Part shown: positions 36,725 to 44,717 of the stretch, piece by piece | How the letters are laid out: every line of letters begins with the position of its first letter | How positions within the stretch are numbered: position 1 is the stretch's first letter | From: Rhizobium rhizoryzae | Lineage (GTDB): Bacteria > Pseudomonadota > Alphaproteobacteria > Rhizobiales > Rhizobiaceae | NCBI RefSeq assembly: GCF_011046895.1 | Contig: NZ_CP049250.1 | Span: forward strand, 744,001 to 808,000 | Reading direction: 5' to 3' | Length of the DNA: 64,000 nucleotides | Program-made: the position numbers and the translations under genes | The notes under the pieces: generated by a model | What the model saw: the letters and a program-made list of their open reading frames with translations, nothing else | Database searches by the model: none | Told to the model about the DNA's origin: nothing

Positions 36725-37379
36725 TCGACGCTCCTGTCGCGCGAGGGATCGAAGAACCAGCACTGGAGGTGCCGGACGGCGGGGACGCAGGAGCACTGGT
36801 GGCAGGAGCCTGGCGCATCGCGGATTCCGCAGCAGAATGGCGAGCGTGAAGATCGCCTGTCGATGTGGTCTGAGACGAGCCTGCCTGGCGGCTGGCCGAT
36901 GCTCTTACGAAGCGGCTTGCCGCAAGACCTGCCATTGCAGCAAGTCCAAGAAACGCAAGTGGCTGGCGTCGACCAAAGTCTTCCGCCATGCCTGCAATCT
37001 CGCCCATGTTGCGGCCCTTGATGTCGTCCGCAAACCGATGGACACTTTCACCCATCTGGCGCGCCATTCGGCCGACTTCGCGGTTCTCGCCCTGTTCAAG
37101 CTCGGCACCAACCTTTTCCATCGCCTGAGCTAGTCCCGCCACGCGCTCGGCGGCGTATCCCTTCTGGCTATCGGCCAGTTCCTCGGCTTTCGTGGTCGCC
37201 TGCGAGATCTTGTCTCTTGCGATATCCTTGACCTCGGCAACATCATCCTTGGCCTTCTGGCTCAGTTCAACCATAGGCGGCTTGGACGAGGCGGATGTCT
37301 GACCGGGTTCCGGCCGCATGCTGCCATAGGTGGCGCTCGCGCGACCATCTCCGGGGAAGGTAGTGTCCCTGTCTGTCAT
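36717..37379 (-). CDS. Stress-type protein with amphipathic helices and a membrane anchor
   Basis: A 220-residue protein resembling rhizobial proteins called nutrient-deprivation-induced. Residues 35-130 are charged helices rich in A, E, K and Q (LSQKAKDDVAEVKDIARDKI, then KAEELADSQKGYAAERVAGL). A hydrophobic segment (PLAFLGLAAMAGLAASRFV) follows near 140, and the C-terminus is low-complexity Ser/Pro/Ala. It heads the three-gene unit with the holin-like and DUF3618 genes. I infer a joint envelope or stress role; the reaction is unknown. Confidence 0.7.
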   Translation of the reverse strand: MTDRDTTFPGDGRASATYGSMRPEPGQTSASSKPPMVELSQKAKDDVAEVKDIARDKISQATTKAEELADSQKGYAAERVAGLAQAMEKVGAELEQGENREVGRMARQMGESVHRFADDIKGRNMGEIAGMAEDFGRRQPLAFLGLAAMAGLAASRFVRASASRQAGSSQTTSTGDLHARHSAAESAMRQAPATSAPASPPSGTSSAGSSIPRATGASNV

Positions 37380-37470
37380 GTCTCTCTCCTGTTGACGATC
37401 CTGGCTCTGCAGGACCGAACAGGAGTGAATGCGCTTTGTTCCAGAGAAGAGTGGAGCTTGTTAAAGCGGC

Positions 37471-37875
37471 TCAGCCGACAATTTTTTGCGTGATCGCAAG
37501 GCCTGCGGCGGCCGCGACACCGGAAAGGATCGTTCCCCAGGCCATATCCACGAGGCTCATGGCGAGCGGCCAGTTTTTCAATGTGGAAAGATTGGTCATG
37601 TCATAGGTCCCGTAAGCGATGAGACCGAGGATTGCGCCGGACAACAGCGCCTGCGTCCAGCTGCCGCCGGACAAATAGGGCTGTACGGCGAAATAGACGA
37701 GACCGGCCACATAGATCAGATAAAAGGCACCGGCTGCCAGAAAATCCGGGCGCTCGCGCATCATGTCGCCGAGCTGGCTTCGATAGAAGCCGGTCGCGAC
37801 CTTGCCGAGCCAGACAAAATCGAGACCGAAGAAGACTGCCGCTGTCGCAAGGTAGGCCACCACGTAGACATACAT
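37471..37875 (-). CDS. DUF2177 membrane protein
   Basis: A 134-residue protein with four predicted helices: VVAYLATAAVFFGLDFVWLG at the N-terminus, then FLAAGAFYLIYVAGLVYFAV, a third near 80 and a fourth near 115. DUF2177 proteins often sit with ChrR-type anti-sigma genes. Here the gene lies 59 bp downstream of the chrR stop, on the same strand but beyond a strong terminator, with its own AAGGAAG ribosome site. Function unknown. Confidence 0.8.
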   Translation of the reverse strand: MYVYVVAYLATAAVFFGLDFVWLGKVATGFYRSQLGDMMRERPDFLAAGAFYLIYVAGLVYFAVQPYLSGGSWTQALLSGAILGLIAYGTYDMTNLSTLKNWPLAMSLVDMAWGTILSGVAAAAGLAITQKIVG

Positions 37876-37896
37876 CAGTACTTCCTTTCACTTACC

Positions 37897-37928
37897 AAAA
37901 AAATCAGCCGGTCAGGGGACCGGCTGAT
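37897..37928 (-). terminator. Rho-independent terminator after chrR
   Basis: On the minus strand ATCAGCCGGTC pairs with GACCGGCTGAT around a CCCT loop, followed by TTTTTT. It separates rpoE-chrR from the DUF2177 gene. Confidence 0.9.
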
Positions 37929-37934
37929 GGAACC

Positions 37935-38591
37935 TCAGATCTTGAGGATTGGCTGGATCATTCTCACGACCCAGCTTGAGAATTTCAGCGGACGTTCCGT
38001 CACTGCAAGACAGATGCAGTCCTCACCTTCCGTGGCGGTCGGGGTGTGGAGAAGCGAGCCATCTGCCTCTTCCAGATCGCCACGGGCAAACAGGTCCTGA
38101 CCGTCGTGGAAACTGCCAGCCAGAACAAGCGTCAACTCACGACCGTCATGCGTGTGCTCCGGCACCGGCTTTCCGGCCGGAATGCGAAGCAGGCGCACCT
38201 GGGTGTCCGGATCCCCGGTGTCGATACGGATCTGATAGGCGCCACGTCCAAGTGCCTTCCACTTCAGGCTGGACACATCGCCACCCAGATACGAGCGCAG
38301 CGGCTCCGGGATGACGCCTTCCGATTGGGATGGCCGGGCAACAGTATGACCAGCGCTCCGAGAACCGGAAAGCTTCGCCTTCATCTTGTCCCAGTCGGCG
38401 TCCGTCGCCTTTGCGCTGACGGAAATCTTGTCGAACAAGGCACCGGCCGCACCTTCCATGGCCTGAAGGCGGCGGCGAGCCTGCGGACAAAGCGCGAGAT
38501 GCGTGGCAACAGCCAAGCTCCAGCCTTCCGACAGGTTTCCAGATGCGTAGTCGAGCAAAAGCTCGTCGCTGACTTGATGTTGAACGTTCAT
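37935..38591 (-). CDS. chrR: ChrR-type anti-sigma factor with C-terminal cupin
   Basis: Holds the neighbouring ECF sigma factor inactive until singlet oxygen or related stress releases it. The N-terminal anti-sigma domain has His5, His31 and Cys35 (ATHLALCPQARR), but the position of the fourth zinc ligand, Cys38 in Rhodobacter ChrR, is Ala here. The C-terminal cupin (about 120-200) keeps HTHDGRE and a later LLHTPT, the expected metal ligands. Length (218) is normal. The start overlaps the sigma gene stop (ATGA). The missing cysteine raises the question of how zinc is held. Confidence 0.92.
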   Translation of the reverse strand: MNVQHQVSDELLLDYASGNLSEGWSLAVATHLALCPQARRRLQAMEGAAGALFDKISVSAKATDADWDKMKAKLSGSRSAGHTVARPSQSEGVIPEPLRSYLGGDVSSLKWKALGRGAYQIRIDTGDPDTQVRLLRIPAGKPVPEHTHDGRELTLVLAGSFHDGQDLFARGDLEEADGSLLHTPTATEGEDCICLAVTERPLKFSSWVVRMIQPILKI

Positions 38592-39169
38592 CGCACGGCC
38601 TCCAGGGTCGAACGCAATTTCTCAAAGGCCAACCGGATACGGGACTTCACAGTTCCAAGAGGAATGCCCATGTCCTGCGCGATCGTCGAATGCGATGCCT
38701 CATCGAAGAAGGCACGCTTCAGAACGTCGAGCTGCTCTGGCGGCAGTGTTTCCATGGCCTTGCGAAGAAGCTCCGCATCCTGGCGCTCTTCGAGCTCCAG
38801 ATCCGCAGGCGGGATATCGTCCTTCACAAACGCCGGATCATTTTCATCGAACATTGGGCGTTTGCGACGAAACGCGTCAATCCGCTGGTTTCTGGCTATG
38901 GTAAAGATCCACGCGGAGACATTGCCTCGCGCCGGATCGAACTGCACCGCCTTGTTCCAGACGGCCATCATCGTTTCTTGCATCAGCTCTTCCGCGAGCT
39001 GCGTGTCCCTGGTCTTCATCGCCATGAAGGAGCGCACGCGCGGCCCGTAATGGCGGAACAGTGTTTCAAAGGCATCCACGTCGCGCTGCTGCCCGACACG
39101 GGTCAGCAACTTGGACAAGTCTGCCGGGGAAAGTTCATGTTCCGGCGTAGTCAAATCAGTCCGTTTCAT
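38588..39169 (-). CDS. rpoE: ECF sigma factor (RpoE of the ChrR-controlled group)
   Basis: Directs RNA polymerase to stress genes. Region 2 contains AFETLFRHYGPRVRSFMAMK, the LAEELMQETMMAVWNKA helix and SAWIFTIARNQRIDAFRR; region 4 has LPPEQLDVLKRAFFDEASH and GIPLGTVKSRIRLAFEKLR. Starting at ATG 39169 gives 193 residues, normal for the group. The frame is open back to 39298, but a promoter with its start near 39263 lies inside that stretch, so the longer product is unlikely; an ATG at 39262 would be nearly leaderless. chrR follows with a 4-bp overlap. Confidence 0.93.
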   Translation of the reverse strand: MKRTDLTTPEHELSPADLSKLLTRVGQQRDVDAFETLFRHYGPRVRSFMAMKTRDTQLAEELMQETMMAVWNKAVQFDPARGNVSAWIFTIARNQRIDAFRRKRPMFDENDPAFVKDDIPPADLELEERQDAELLRKAMETLPPEQLDVLKRAFFDEASHSTIAQDMGIPLGTVKSRIRLAFEKLRSTLEAVR

Positions 39170-39269
39170 CCTTTGGCCAAGCTGAACGCGAGCACGCGGC
39201 CGTTTGGCCGCTTGTTGTTCGTTGTGGCACGTCCTTGCCGAGATGGAAACAGTCAAGCTCATGATTGGC

Positions 39270-39297
39270 GTTACGCCAGACATCCGGCGGCGGATCA
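39270..39297 (-). promoter_or_regulatory. ECF-type autoregulatory promoter of rpoE-chrR
   Basis: On the minus strand TGATCC (39297-39292), 16 bp spacer, CGTAAC (39275-39270). This fits the pattern I know for ChrR-associated sigma factors (TGATCC with a CGTA-type -10). The start would be near 39263, about 94 nt before the sigma ATG. Confidence 0.72.
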
Positions 39298-39321
39298 TGG
39301 GAGGGAAAAGAAATTTATCAG

Positions 39322-39347
39322 CAATCCGTTTCGTGATTGCCGCCGTA
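39322..39347 (+). promoter_or_regulatory. ECF-type promoter for the oxidoreductase-DUF1365-cfa operon
   Basis: CAATCC (39322-39327), 16 bp spacer, CGTA (39344-39347). It has the same spacing and -10 as the divergent rpoE promoter, with a -35 that matches TGATCC in four of six bases. It lies 35 bp upstream of the ATG at 39382. Confidence 0.55.
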
Positions 39348-39381
39348 GAGGCTAAGCATAGGTAAACAGTGGAAAATCAAA

Positions 39382-40725
39382 ATGGTTTCATACACGGCAG
39401 GAAATCGTCGCATTGCGGTTATCGGGTCTGGCATCAGCGGCCTGTCTGCAGCGTGGCTTGCCTCACGATCCAATCAGGTCGTGCTTTATGAAGCGGATCA
39501 TCGTCTTGGCGGTCACTCCAATACGGCAATCGTTCCCACTGCCTATGGCGATATCCCTGTCGATACGGGGTTCATCGTTTATAATGACAAGAATTATCCC
39601 AATCTGGTGGCTCTGTTCCAGCACCTGAATGTGCCGACCATTGCTTCCGACATGAGCTTTGCGGCCTCCATCGACGATGGAAGGTTTGAATATTCCGGCA
39701 CCGGTCTGAAGGGGCTTCTCGGACAGCGGTTGAACATCGCCCGCCCGCGCTTCTGGCGGATGCTGACGGATGTGTTGCGGTTCTATCGCGAAGCCGAAGG
39801 CCTTCTGAAGCGTCCGGAGCTTGAGGGTCTGACGCTCGGCGAATATCTCGACCGCGAAAACTATTCGAAAGCCTTCATTGAAGATCATCTTCTGCCGATG
39901 GGGGCTGCCATCTGGTCGATGACCACGATCGACATGCGGGCCTATCCGCTTCACGCCTTCGTACGCTTCTTCGTTCATCACGGTCTGATCCTCCTCAAGG
40001 GCCGTCCTCGCTGGCGCACCGTTCTGGGTGGCAGCCGCGAATATGTCAGCCGCCTGATTGCCGACTTTGCCGGCGAGATCCGCCTCTCGACGCCGGTAGC
40101 CCGCATTCAACGGATGGCAAACGGCGTGATCGTGACCGACAAGTCCGGTCACGCCGACCGCTTCGACGACGTGATAATCGCAACCCATGCCAACGATGCT
40201 TTGTCCATGCTGGGTGATGCAGATAACCTTGAGCGTGAAATTCTCGGATCCTTCCGATACACGGACAATGTTGCGGTCCTTCATAGCGATGAAAACCTGA
40301 TGCCGAAGCGTAAATCTGTCTGGTCCAGCTGGAATTACATTGCCGGTCGGCAGGCAGTTGACGGGGCTCCGCTCTGCGTGACCTACTGGATGAATCTGTT
40401 GCAGGATCTCGACCGTCGTCAAAACCTGTTTGTCACGCTGAATGCCTGCCGTGAGATCCGCGAGGACAAGATCGTCGCGACGTACAATTATACGCATCCG
40501 CTGTTCGACCTCAGCGCCATGGCAGCTCAAAAGCGGATCTGGGATCTCCAGGGGCGCCGGAACACATTCTTCTGTGGCGCCCATTTCGGCAGCGGCTTCC
40601 ATGAGGATGGTCTGCAGGCAGGACTTGCCGCCGCAGAGGCCGCAACAGGCTCACGCCGCCCCTGGCAGGTCGCGGACGAGTCGGGCCGGATCTTTTCCAC
40701 CCCCCTTCTGGCAGCGGCAGAATGA
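39382..40725 (+). CDS. FAD-dependent amine-oxidase-like oxidoreductase (COG2907 type)
   Basis: A 447-residue flavoprotein. The Rossmann motif AVIGSGISGLSAAW is at about 12-25, followed by EADHRLGGHSNT, the typical FAD-binding glycine/arginine stretch. The C-terminus has FFCGAHFGSGFHEDG, another FAD contact. Members of this group stand next to cyclopropane-fatty-acid-synthase-like genes, and in Rhodobacter related genes under RpoE act in unusual fatty acid formation. It overlaps the DUF1365 gene by ATGA and is divergent from rpoE. Confidence 0.88.
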   Translation: MVSYTAGNRRIAVIGSGISGLSAAWLASRSNQVVLYEADHRLGGHSNTAIVPTAYGDIPVDTGFIVYNDKNYPNLVALFQHLNVPTIASDMSFAASIDDGRFEYSGTGLKGLLGQRLNIARPRFWRMLTDVLRFYREAEGLLKRPELEGLTLGEYLDRENYSKAFIEDHLLPMGAAIWSMTTIDMRAYPLHAFVRFFVHHGLILLKGRPRWRTVLGGSREYVSRLIADFAGEIRLSTPVARIQRMANGVIVTDKSGHADRFDDVIIATHANDALSMLGDADNLEREILGSFRYTDNVAVLHSDENLMPKRKSVWSSWNYIAGRQAVDGAPLCVTYWMNLLQDLDRRQNLFVTLNACREIREDKIVATYNYTHPLFDLSAMAAQKRIWDLQGRRNTFFCGAHFGSGFHEDGLQAGLAAAEAATGSRRPWQVADESGRIFSTPLLAAAE

Positions 40726-41519
40726 CCCTATCATCTGCCATCTATGCTGGCACCGTGATCCATGCCCGGCACCGGCCGAAGACGCATCGCCTGCGCTACC
40801 GCGTCTTCTCGCTATTGCTGGATCTGGATGAACTTCCGCTGCTCGACCGTTCGCTGAAGCTTTTCGGCCATAACCGCCGCGCATTGTTCAGTTTCTACGA
40901 TCAGGATCACGGAAACGGCGAGAGGAACGGGCTCAGAGCCTGGGCCGAAAATCACTTGCGCATGGCAGGGATCGAGACCTTCCCGGCACGCATTCGGGTT
41001 CTATGTTATCCGCGCATCTTCGGATATGTTTTCAATCCGTTGACGGTCTATTTCTGCGAAGACAAACAGGGCAATCTTCTGGCGCTGCTCTACGAGGTCT
41101 GCAATACATTCCATGAGCGGCATACCTACGTAATACCGGCGGGTTCTCATCGGGAAGGCCCGGTTCGCCATTCCTGCGAGAAGGCCATGTACGTCTCTCC
41201 GTTTGTTCCGATGGACTGCGCCTACGACTTCGATATCCTCCCACCCGGAGCCAATATAACGGGCGACAAGGTGAAGGTGGCGATCAATGAACGCGATGCC
41301 GAGGGCGATTTGCTCTATGCAAGTTTTGCCGGCGCACGTTCCGAACTATCCGATGCGGGTCTTGCCCGCGTCTTCATGCGTTATCCGCTGATGACCATGA
41401 AGGTCATGGCGGGAATCCACTGGGAGGCGCTTCGTCTCTGGCTGAAGGGTGTGCCGATCTACAGGCACAAGCCCGCGGCGGAGCGGGTTGCGAGCTCGGT
41501 GGAACAGACCATTGTTTGA
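40722..41519 (+). CDS. DUF1365 protein
   Basis: A 265-residue protein with the family's opening SAIYAGTVIHARHRPKTHRL and the conserved stretch YPRIFGYVFNPLTVYFCED near 95. HRLRYRVFSLLLDLDELPLL follows the N-terminal motif. The biochemical role is not established in general; the gene is almost always between a COG2907 oxidoreductase and a cyclopropane-synthase-like methyltransferase, as here. It is coupled to the upstream gene by a 4-bp overlap. Confidence 0.9.
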   Translation: MTLSSAIYAGTVIHARHRPKTHRLRYRVFSLLLDLDELPLLDRSLKLFGHNRRALFSFYDQDHGNGERNGLRAWAENHLRMAGIETFPARIRVLCYPRIFGYVFNPLTVYFCEDKQGNLLALLYEVCNTFHERHTYVIPAGSHREGPVRHSCEKAMYVSPFVPMDCAYDFDILPPGANITGDKVKVAINERDAEGDLLYASFAGARSELSDAGLARVFMRYPLMTMKVMAGIHWEALRLWLKGVPIYRHKPAAERVASSVEQTIV

Positions 41520-41534
41520 GTGGAGGAGTGCATC

Positions 41535-42755
41535 ATGACGCATGCCGGACATGGAGATCCCGTTCTCGTCACAGAGCGCCGACCCTTCTGGGAGAAGATG
41601 CTGTGCCGCATGCTGGCGCGCACACGCCATGGTCGCCTGACGGTGGTGTTTCCGACAGGGCGTGAATACCATTTTGGCAACAGCGCGCAGGGTCCGTCGG
41701 CTACCATCCGCTTCCATCGCGCAAGTGTCTTGCGGCAGGTGATGACCGGTGGAAGCCTTGGCTTTGCCCGCGCCTACATGGATGGAGACTGGTCGACACC
41801 GGATCTTGGCAATGTTCTCGATCTCGCCATGGCCAACGAGAAGGATTGGGAAAAACTCGTCAAGCCAATGGCGCTGTTTGGCCGGCTGGCACATCTGCGT
41901 CACCGCCTTCGCCGTAATTCCAAGGCGGGGAGCCGCCGCAACATCGCCTTCCACTATGATCTCGGCAATGATTTCTATCGGCTCTGGCTGGACAGATCGA
42001 TGACCTATTCGTCAGCGATCTACACGCGAGCAGACATGCCGCTTGAAGAGGCGCAGCGTGAAAAATACGGTCGGATCATTCGCGATCTCGGCATTGGTCC
42101 GGACGACCATGTCCTGGAAATCGGCTGCGGCTGGGGCGGTTTCATGGAACAGGCGATCCGCGAAACGGGATGCCGTGTGACGGGTCTCACCCTTTCCAAG
42201 GAACAGGCAGCCTATGCGCGCCAGCGGCTGGCAGATGCCGGACTTGCCGAACGCGGAGAGATCCGCCTCGAGGATTACCGCGATGTGCGCGGCCAGTTCA
42301 CCAAGATCGTCTCGATCGAGATGTTCGAGGCGGTCGGCGAAGAACATTGGCCGATTTATTTCGAGCAGGTGCGTGATTTGCTGGTGCCCGGCGGGGAAGC
42401 CATGATCCAGGTCATCACCATTGATGAGAGCCGCTTCGAGCTCTATCGACGGCACGCGGATTTCATCCAGACCTACATCTTCCCAGGCGGCATGCTGCCG
42501 ACGGTGACCAATTTCGGCGAGATTGCCGAAAAGGCGAGGTTGAAGGTTCAGGATTGCTTCCGGTTTGGCCGGGATTACGAACGGACCCTGCTCGTCTGGG
42601 ATCGGGCTTTCCAGGCGACCTGGGCGAAGATCGCGCCGCTGGGATTTGACGAGCGGTTCTTCCGCATGTGGCACTACTACCTGCATTACTGCGCTGTCGG
42701 TTTTCGTACCGGCCGGATCGACGTCGCGCAGTTCCGTTTGGCAAAATCTGCCTGA
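41535..42755 (+). CDS. cfa: Cyclopropane-fatty-acyl-phospholipid synthase-like methyltransferase
   Basis: SAM-dependent enzyme acting on the double bond of membrane phospholipid acyl chains. SAM site VLEIGCGWGGFMEQAI at about 194-209; substrate-side motif FHYDLGNDFYRLWLD at about 138-152; later IVSIEMFEAVGEEHWP. Start at ATG 41535 with GGAGGAG upstream; a GTG at 41520 is also open. It may make cyclopropane, methylated or furan fatty acid precursors; the context with COG2907 and DUF1365 under an ECF promoter suggests the latter group is possible. 406 residues. Confidence 0.9.
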   Translation: MTHAGHGDPVLVTERRPFWEKMLCRMLARTRHGRLTVVFPTGREYHFGNSAQGPSATIRFHRASVLRQVMTGGSLGFARAYMDGDWSTPDLGNVLDLAMANEKDWEKLVKPMALFGRLAHLRHRLRRNSKAGSRRNIAFHYDLGNDFYRLWLDRSMTYSSAIYTRADMPLEEAQREKYGRIIRDLGIGPDDHVLEIGCGWGGFMEQAIRETGCRVTGLTLSKEQAAYARQRLADAGLAERGEIRLEDYRDVRGQFTKIVSIEMFEAVGEEHWPIYFEQVRDLLVPGGEAMIQVITIDESRFELYRRHADFIQTYIFPGGMLPTVTNFGEIAEKARLKVQDCFRFGRDYERTLLVWDRAFQATWAKIAPLGFDERFFRMWHYYLHYCAVGFRTGRIDVAQFRLAKSA

Positions 42756-42756
42756 C

Positions 42757-42790
42757 GGCCTCTCCCGGGATCAATATCCCGGGAGAGGCC
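42757..42790. terminator. Bidirectional palindromic terminator
   Basis: GGCCTCTCCCGGGAT and ATCCCGGGAGAGGCC form a perfect 15-bp stem with a CAAT loop between the convergent cfa and SDR genes. Confidence 0.8.
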
Positions 42791-42793
42791 CCT

Positions 42794-43576
42794 TCATTTC
42801 CGCAGCATCTTCCGGGTCAGTGCAAATCGCAGCCTGTGTGGCAGCGCATGCAGGAACTTGATGGCAAGCGCCATCTTCCACGGGAAGATGATCTCGAACT
42901 TGTTTGTCTTCAGACCATCGACGATGCTCTCTGCTGCCTCATCGACGCTGATGAGAAATGGCATCGGAAAATCGTTCTTGGCGGTCAGAGGCGTATCGAC
43001 GAAGCCGGGATTGATGACACGCATGCGCACCCCTTCCCGCTCCAGTTCCGGATAAAGCGCTTCGCAGAGATTGTTGAGAGCTGCTTTCGTGGCTCCGTAG
43101 AACCCGCCGCCCGGCAAACCGACATAGCCTGCAACGGAGGCGACGACGCATATTTCGCCGTTTCGGCGGGCGACCATGTCCGGTATCACCGCTTCCAGCG
43201 TATGGGCGGTGCCGATGACATTCAGGTTCAGTGTTTCTGCAAAGGCTCCGCTGTCGAAACGACGAACGCTGTCGCGCTTGTAGCTCCCGGCGGAAAAAAT
43301 GGCCAGATCGATCGGCCCGAGGCTGGCCCGGATGGCGTTTGCGACCGAACTTGCGGCGGCACGGTCCGTCACGTCCAGCGGAAAGGCAAAGATCCGGTCC
43401 GGCATTTCGGCCTGAAGCTCCATCAGCTTGTCAGCGCTGCGAGCGCTTGCCGCCACGCGGTAGCCTTCACGCGCGAGCTTGATTGCCACTGCACGTCCAA
43501 TACCCGAGCTGGCACCCGTGATCCAGGCAAGCTTCCCCGTCTGCACTTGCGGGGACGATAGGGTGGTGTCTGTCAT
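42794..43576 (-). CDS. Short-chain dehydrogenase/reductase
   Basis: A classical SDR of 260 residues. The NAD(P)-binding motif ITGASSGIGRAVA is at about 19-31, NAG is replaced by the IFSAGSYKRD segment near 92, and the catalytic YGATK is near 159 after the conserved serine in CVVASVAGYVG. The last 30 residues are basic and hydrophobic (KMALAIKFLHALPHRLRF), which suggests membrane association. SDR genes accompany RpoE-ChrR lipid clusters in other alphaproteobacteria; here it is convergent with cfa, so it has its own promoter. Confidence 0.85.
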   Translation of the reverse strand: MTDTTLSSPQVQTGKLAWITGASSGIGRAVAIKLAREGYRVAASARSADKLMELQAEMPDRIFAFPLDVTDRAAASSVANAIRASLGPIDLAIFSAGSYKRDSVRRFDSGAFAETLNLNVIGTAHTLEAVIPDMVARRNGEICVVASVAGYVGLPGGGFYGATKAALNNLCEALYPELEREGVRMRVINPGFVDTPLTAKNDFPMPFLISVDEAAESIVDGLKTNKFEIIFPWKMALAIKFLHALPHRLRFALTRKMLRK

Positions 43577-43729
43577 CGAAAGCCTCCATTTGCCTTCTAC
43601 TACGCAGAGCGACGGATTTGGTTCTCAAGCCGTCGTTGCACAGGCTTGTCGAGCGTGGCGCAACATGCAACATCCATCGCTTGATGCTTATCAAGGCGCT
43701 TGCCTTACAAGACCAAGAAGAGACCTATC

Positions 43730-44671
43730 ATGCCGCAAAAGATCATCATCGATACAGATCCGGGCCAGGACGATGCGCTTGCCATTCTTCTGGCGCTGGG
43801 AAGTCCGGAAATCGAGGTGCTGGGCATCACGGCGGCAGCTGGTAACGTGCCGGTAGCGCTGACGTCGAAAAACATCCGCAAGGTTTGCGAACTGGCCGGA
43901 CGCTCCGACGTGAAGGTGTTTGCAGGCTGCGATGGCCCCATGGAGGGTACGCTGTTCACCGCCGAATATGTGCATGGCGCCACGGGCATGGATGGTGCTG
44001 ATCTGCCGGAGCCGACAATGCCGCTTCAGGGGCAGCACGGCGTCGATTTCATCATCGAGACCGTCATGAACAGCGAGCCGGGCAGCATCGTCATCTGCAC
44101 CCTCGGTCCGCTGACCAACCTCGGAACCGCACTGAAGCGCGAGCCGAAGCTTGCTGAACGCATCCAGAAGATCGTGTTGATGGGCGGCGGCCTGTTCGAG
44201 GGCGGCAATGTCACGCCTGCCGCCGAGTTCAACATTTTCGTCGATCCGGCTGCCGCCAAGATCGTGTTCGGCTGCGGTGCACCCATCGTCATGATGCCGT
44301 TGGACGTCACGCACCAGGTGCTGACAACGGCCAAGCGTGTCGCCGCCATCAAGGCGCTTGGCACGCCGCTTTCGGAAGCGGTTGTCGGCTGGCTGGAATT
44401 CTTCGAGCGTTTCGATGAGCAGAAATACGGCACCGATGGCGGACCGCTGCACGATCCGAATGTCATCGCCTATCTCATCAAGCCGGAGCTTTATTCGGGC
44501 CGTCTCTGCAATGTGGAAATCGAAGCGGATAGCGCACTCACCAAGGGCATGACGGTTGCCGACTGGTGGGGCGTCACCAACCGCCCGAAGAATGCGACCT
44601 TCATGCGCGATGTCGATGCCGATGGCTTTTACGCGCTTCTGACAGAGCGTCTGGCACGTCTGCCAGCGTAA
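43730..44671 (+). CDS. Inosine/uridine-type nucleoside hydrolase
   Basis: Hydrolyses the N-glycosidic bond of ribonucleosides. The calcium and ribose site IIIDTDPGQDDALAILLAL is at about 5-23, with the DTDPGxDDA signature complete. ILMGGG-type ribose loop (VLMGGGLFEGGN) near 155, and the C-terminal DGGPLHDPNVIAYL with the conserved His-Asp near 237. It starts at ATG 43730 with AAGAGA upstream; a start at 43700 adds a non-family segment. Purine versus pyrimidine preference cannot be told. It is convergent with psuG. Confidence 0.93.
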   Translation: MPQKIIIDTDPGQDDALAILLALGSPEIEVLGITAAAGNVPVALTSKNIRKVCELAGRSDVKVFAGCDGPMEGTLFTAEYVHGATGMDGADLPEPTMPLQGQHGVDFIIETVMNSEPGSIVICTLGPLTNLGTALKREPKLAERIQKIVLMGGGLFEGGNVTPAAEFNIFVDPAAAKIVFGCGAPIVMMPLDVTHQVLTTAKRVAAIKALGTPLSEAVVGWLEFFERFDEQKYGTDGGPLHDPNVIAYLIKPELYSGRLCNVEIEADSALTKGMTVADWWGVTNRPKNATFMRDVDADGFYALLTERLARLPA

Positions 44672-44678
44672 TCATTGA

Positions 44679-44706
44679 GGCGGCTCATGCCGAAGCTTGA
44701 GCCGCC
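44679..44706. terminator. Hairpin between convergent nucleoside hydrolase and psuG genes
   Basis: GGCGGCTCA (44679-44687) pairs with TGAGCCGCC (44698-44706). No U-run follows on either strand, so it may be a weak or factor-aided terminator. Confidence 0.5.
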
Positions 44707-44717
44707 ACTCTTGCCGA

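Noticed and set aside
39331..39358. TGATTG with TAAGC as an ECF promoter
   Set aside because: Spacer would be only 13 bp; the CAATCC-N16-CGTA pair fits the divergent promoter's spacing better.
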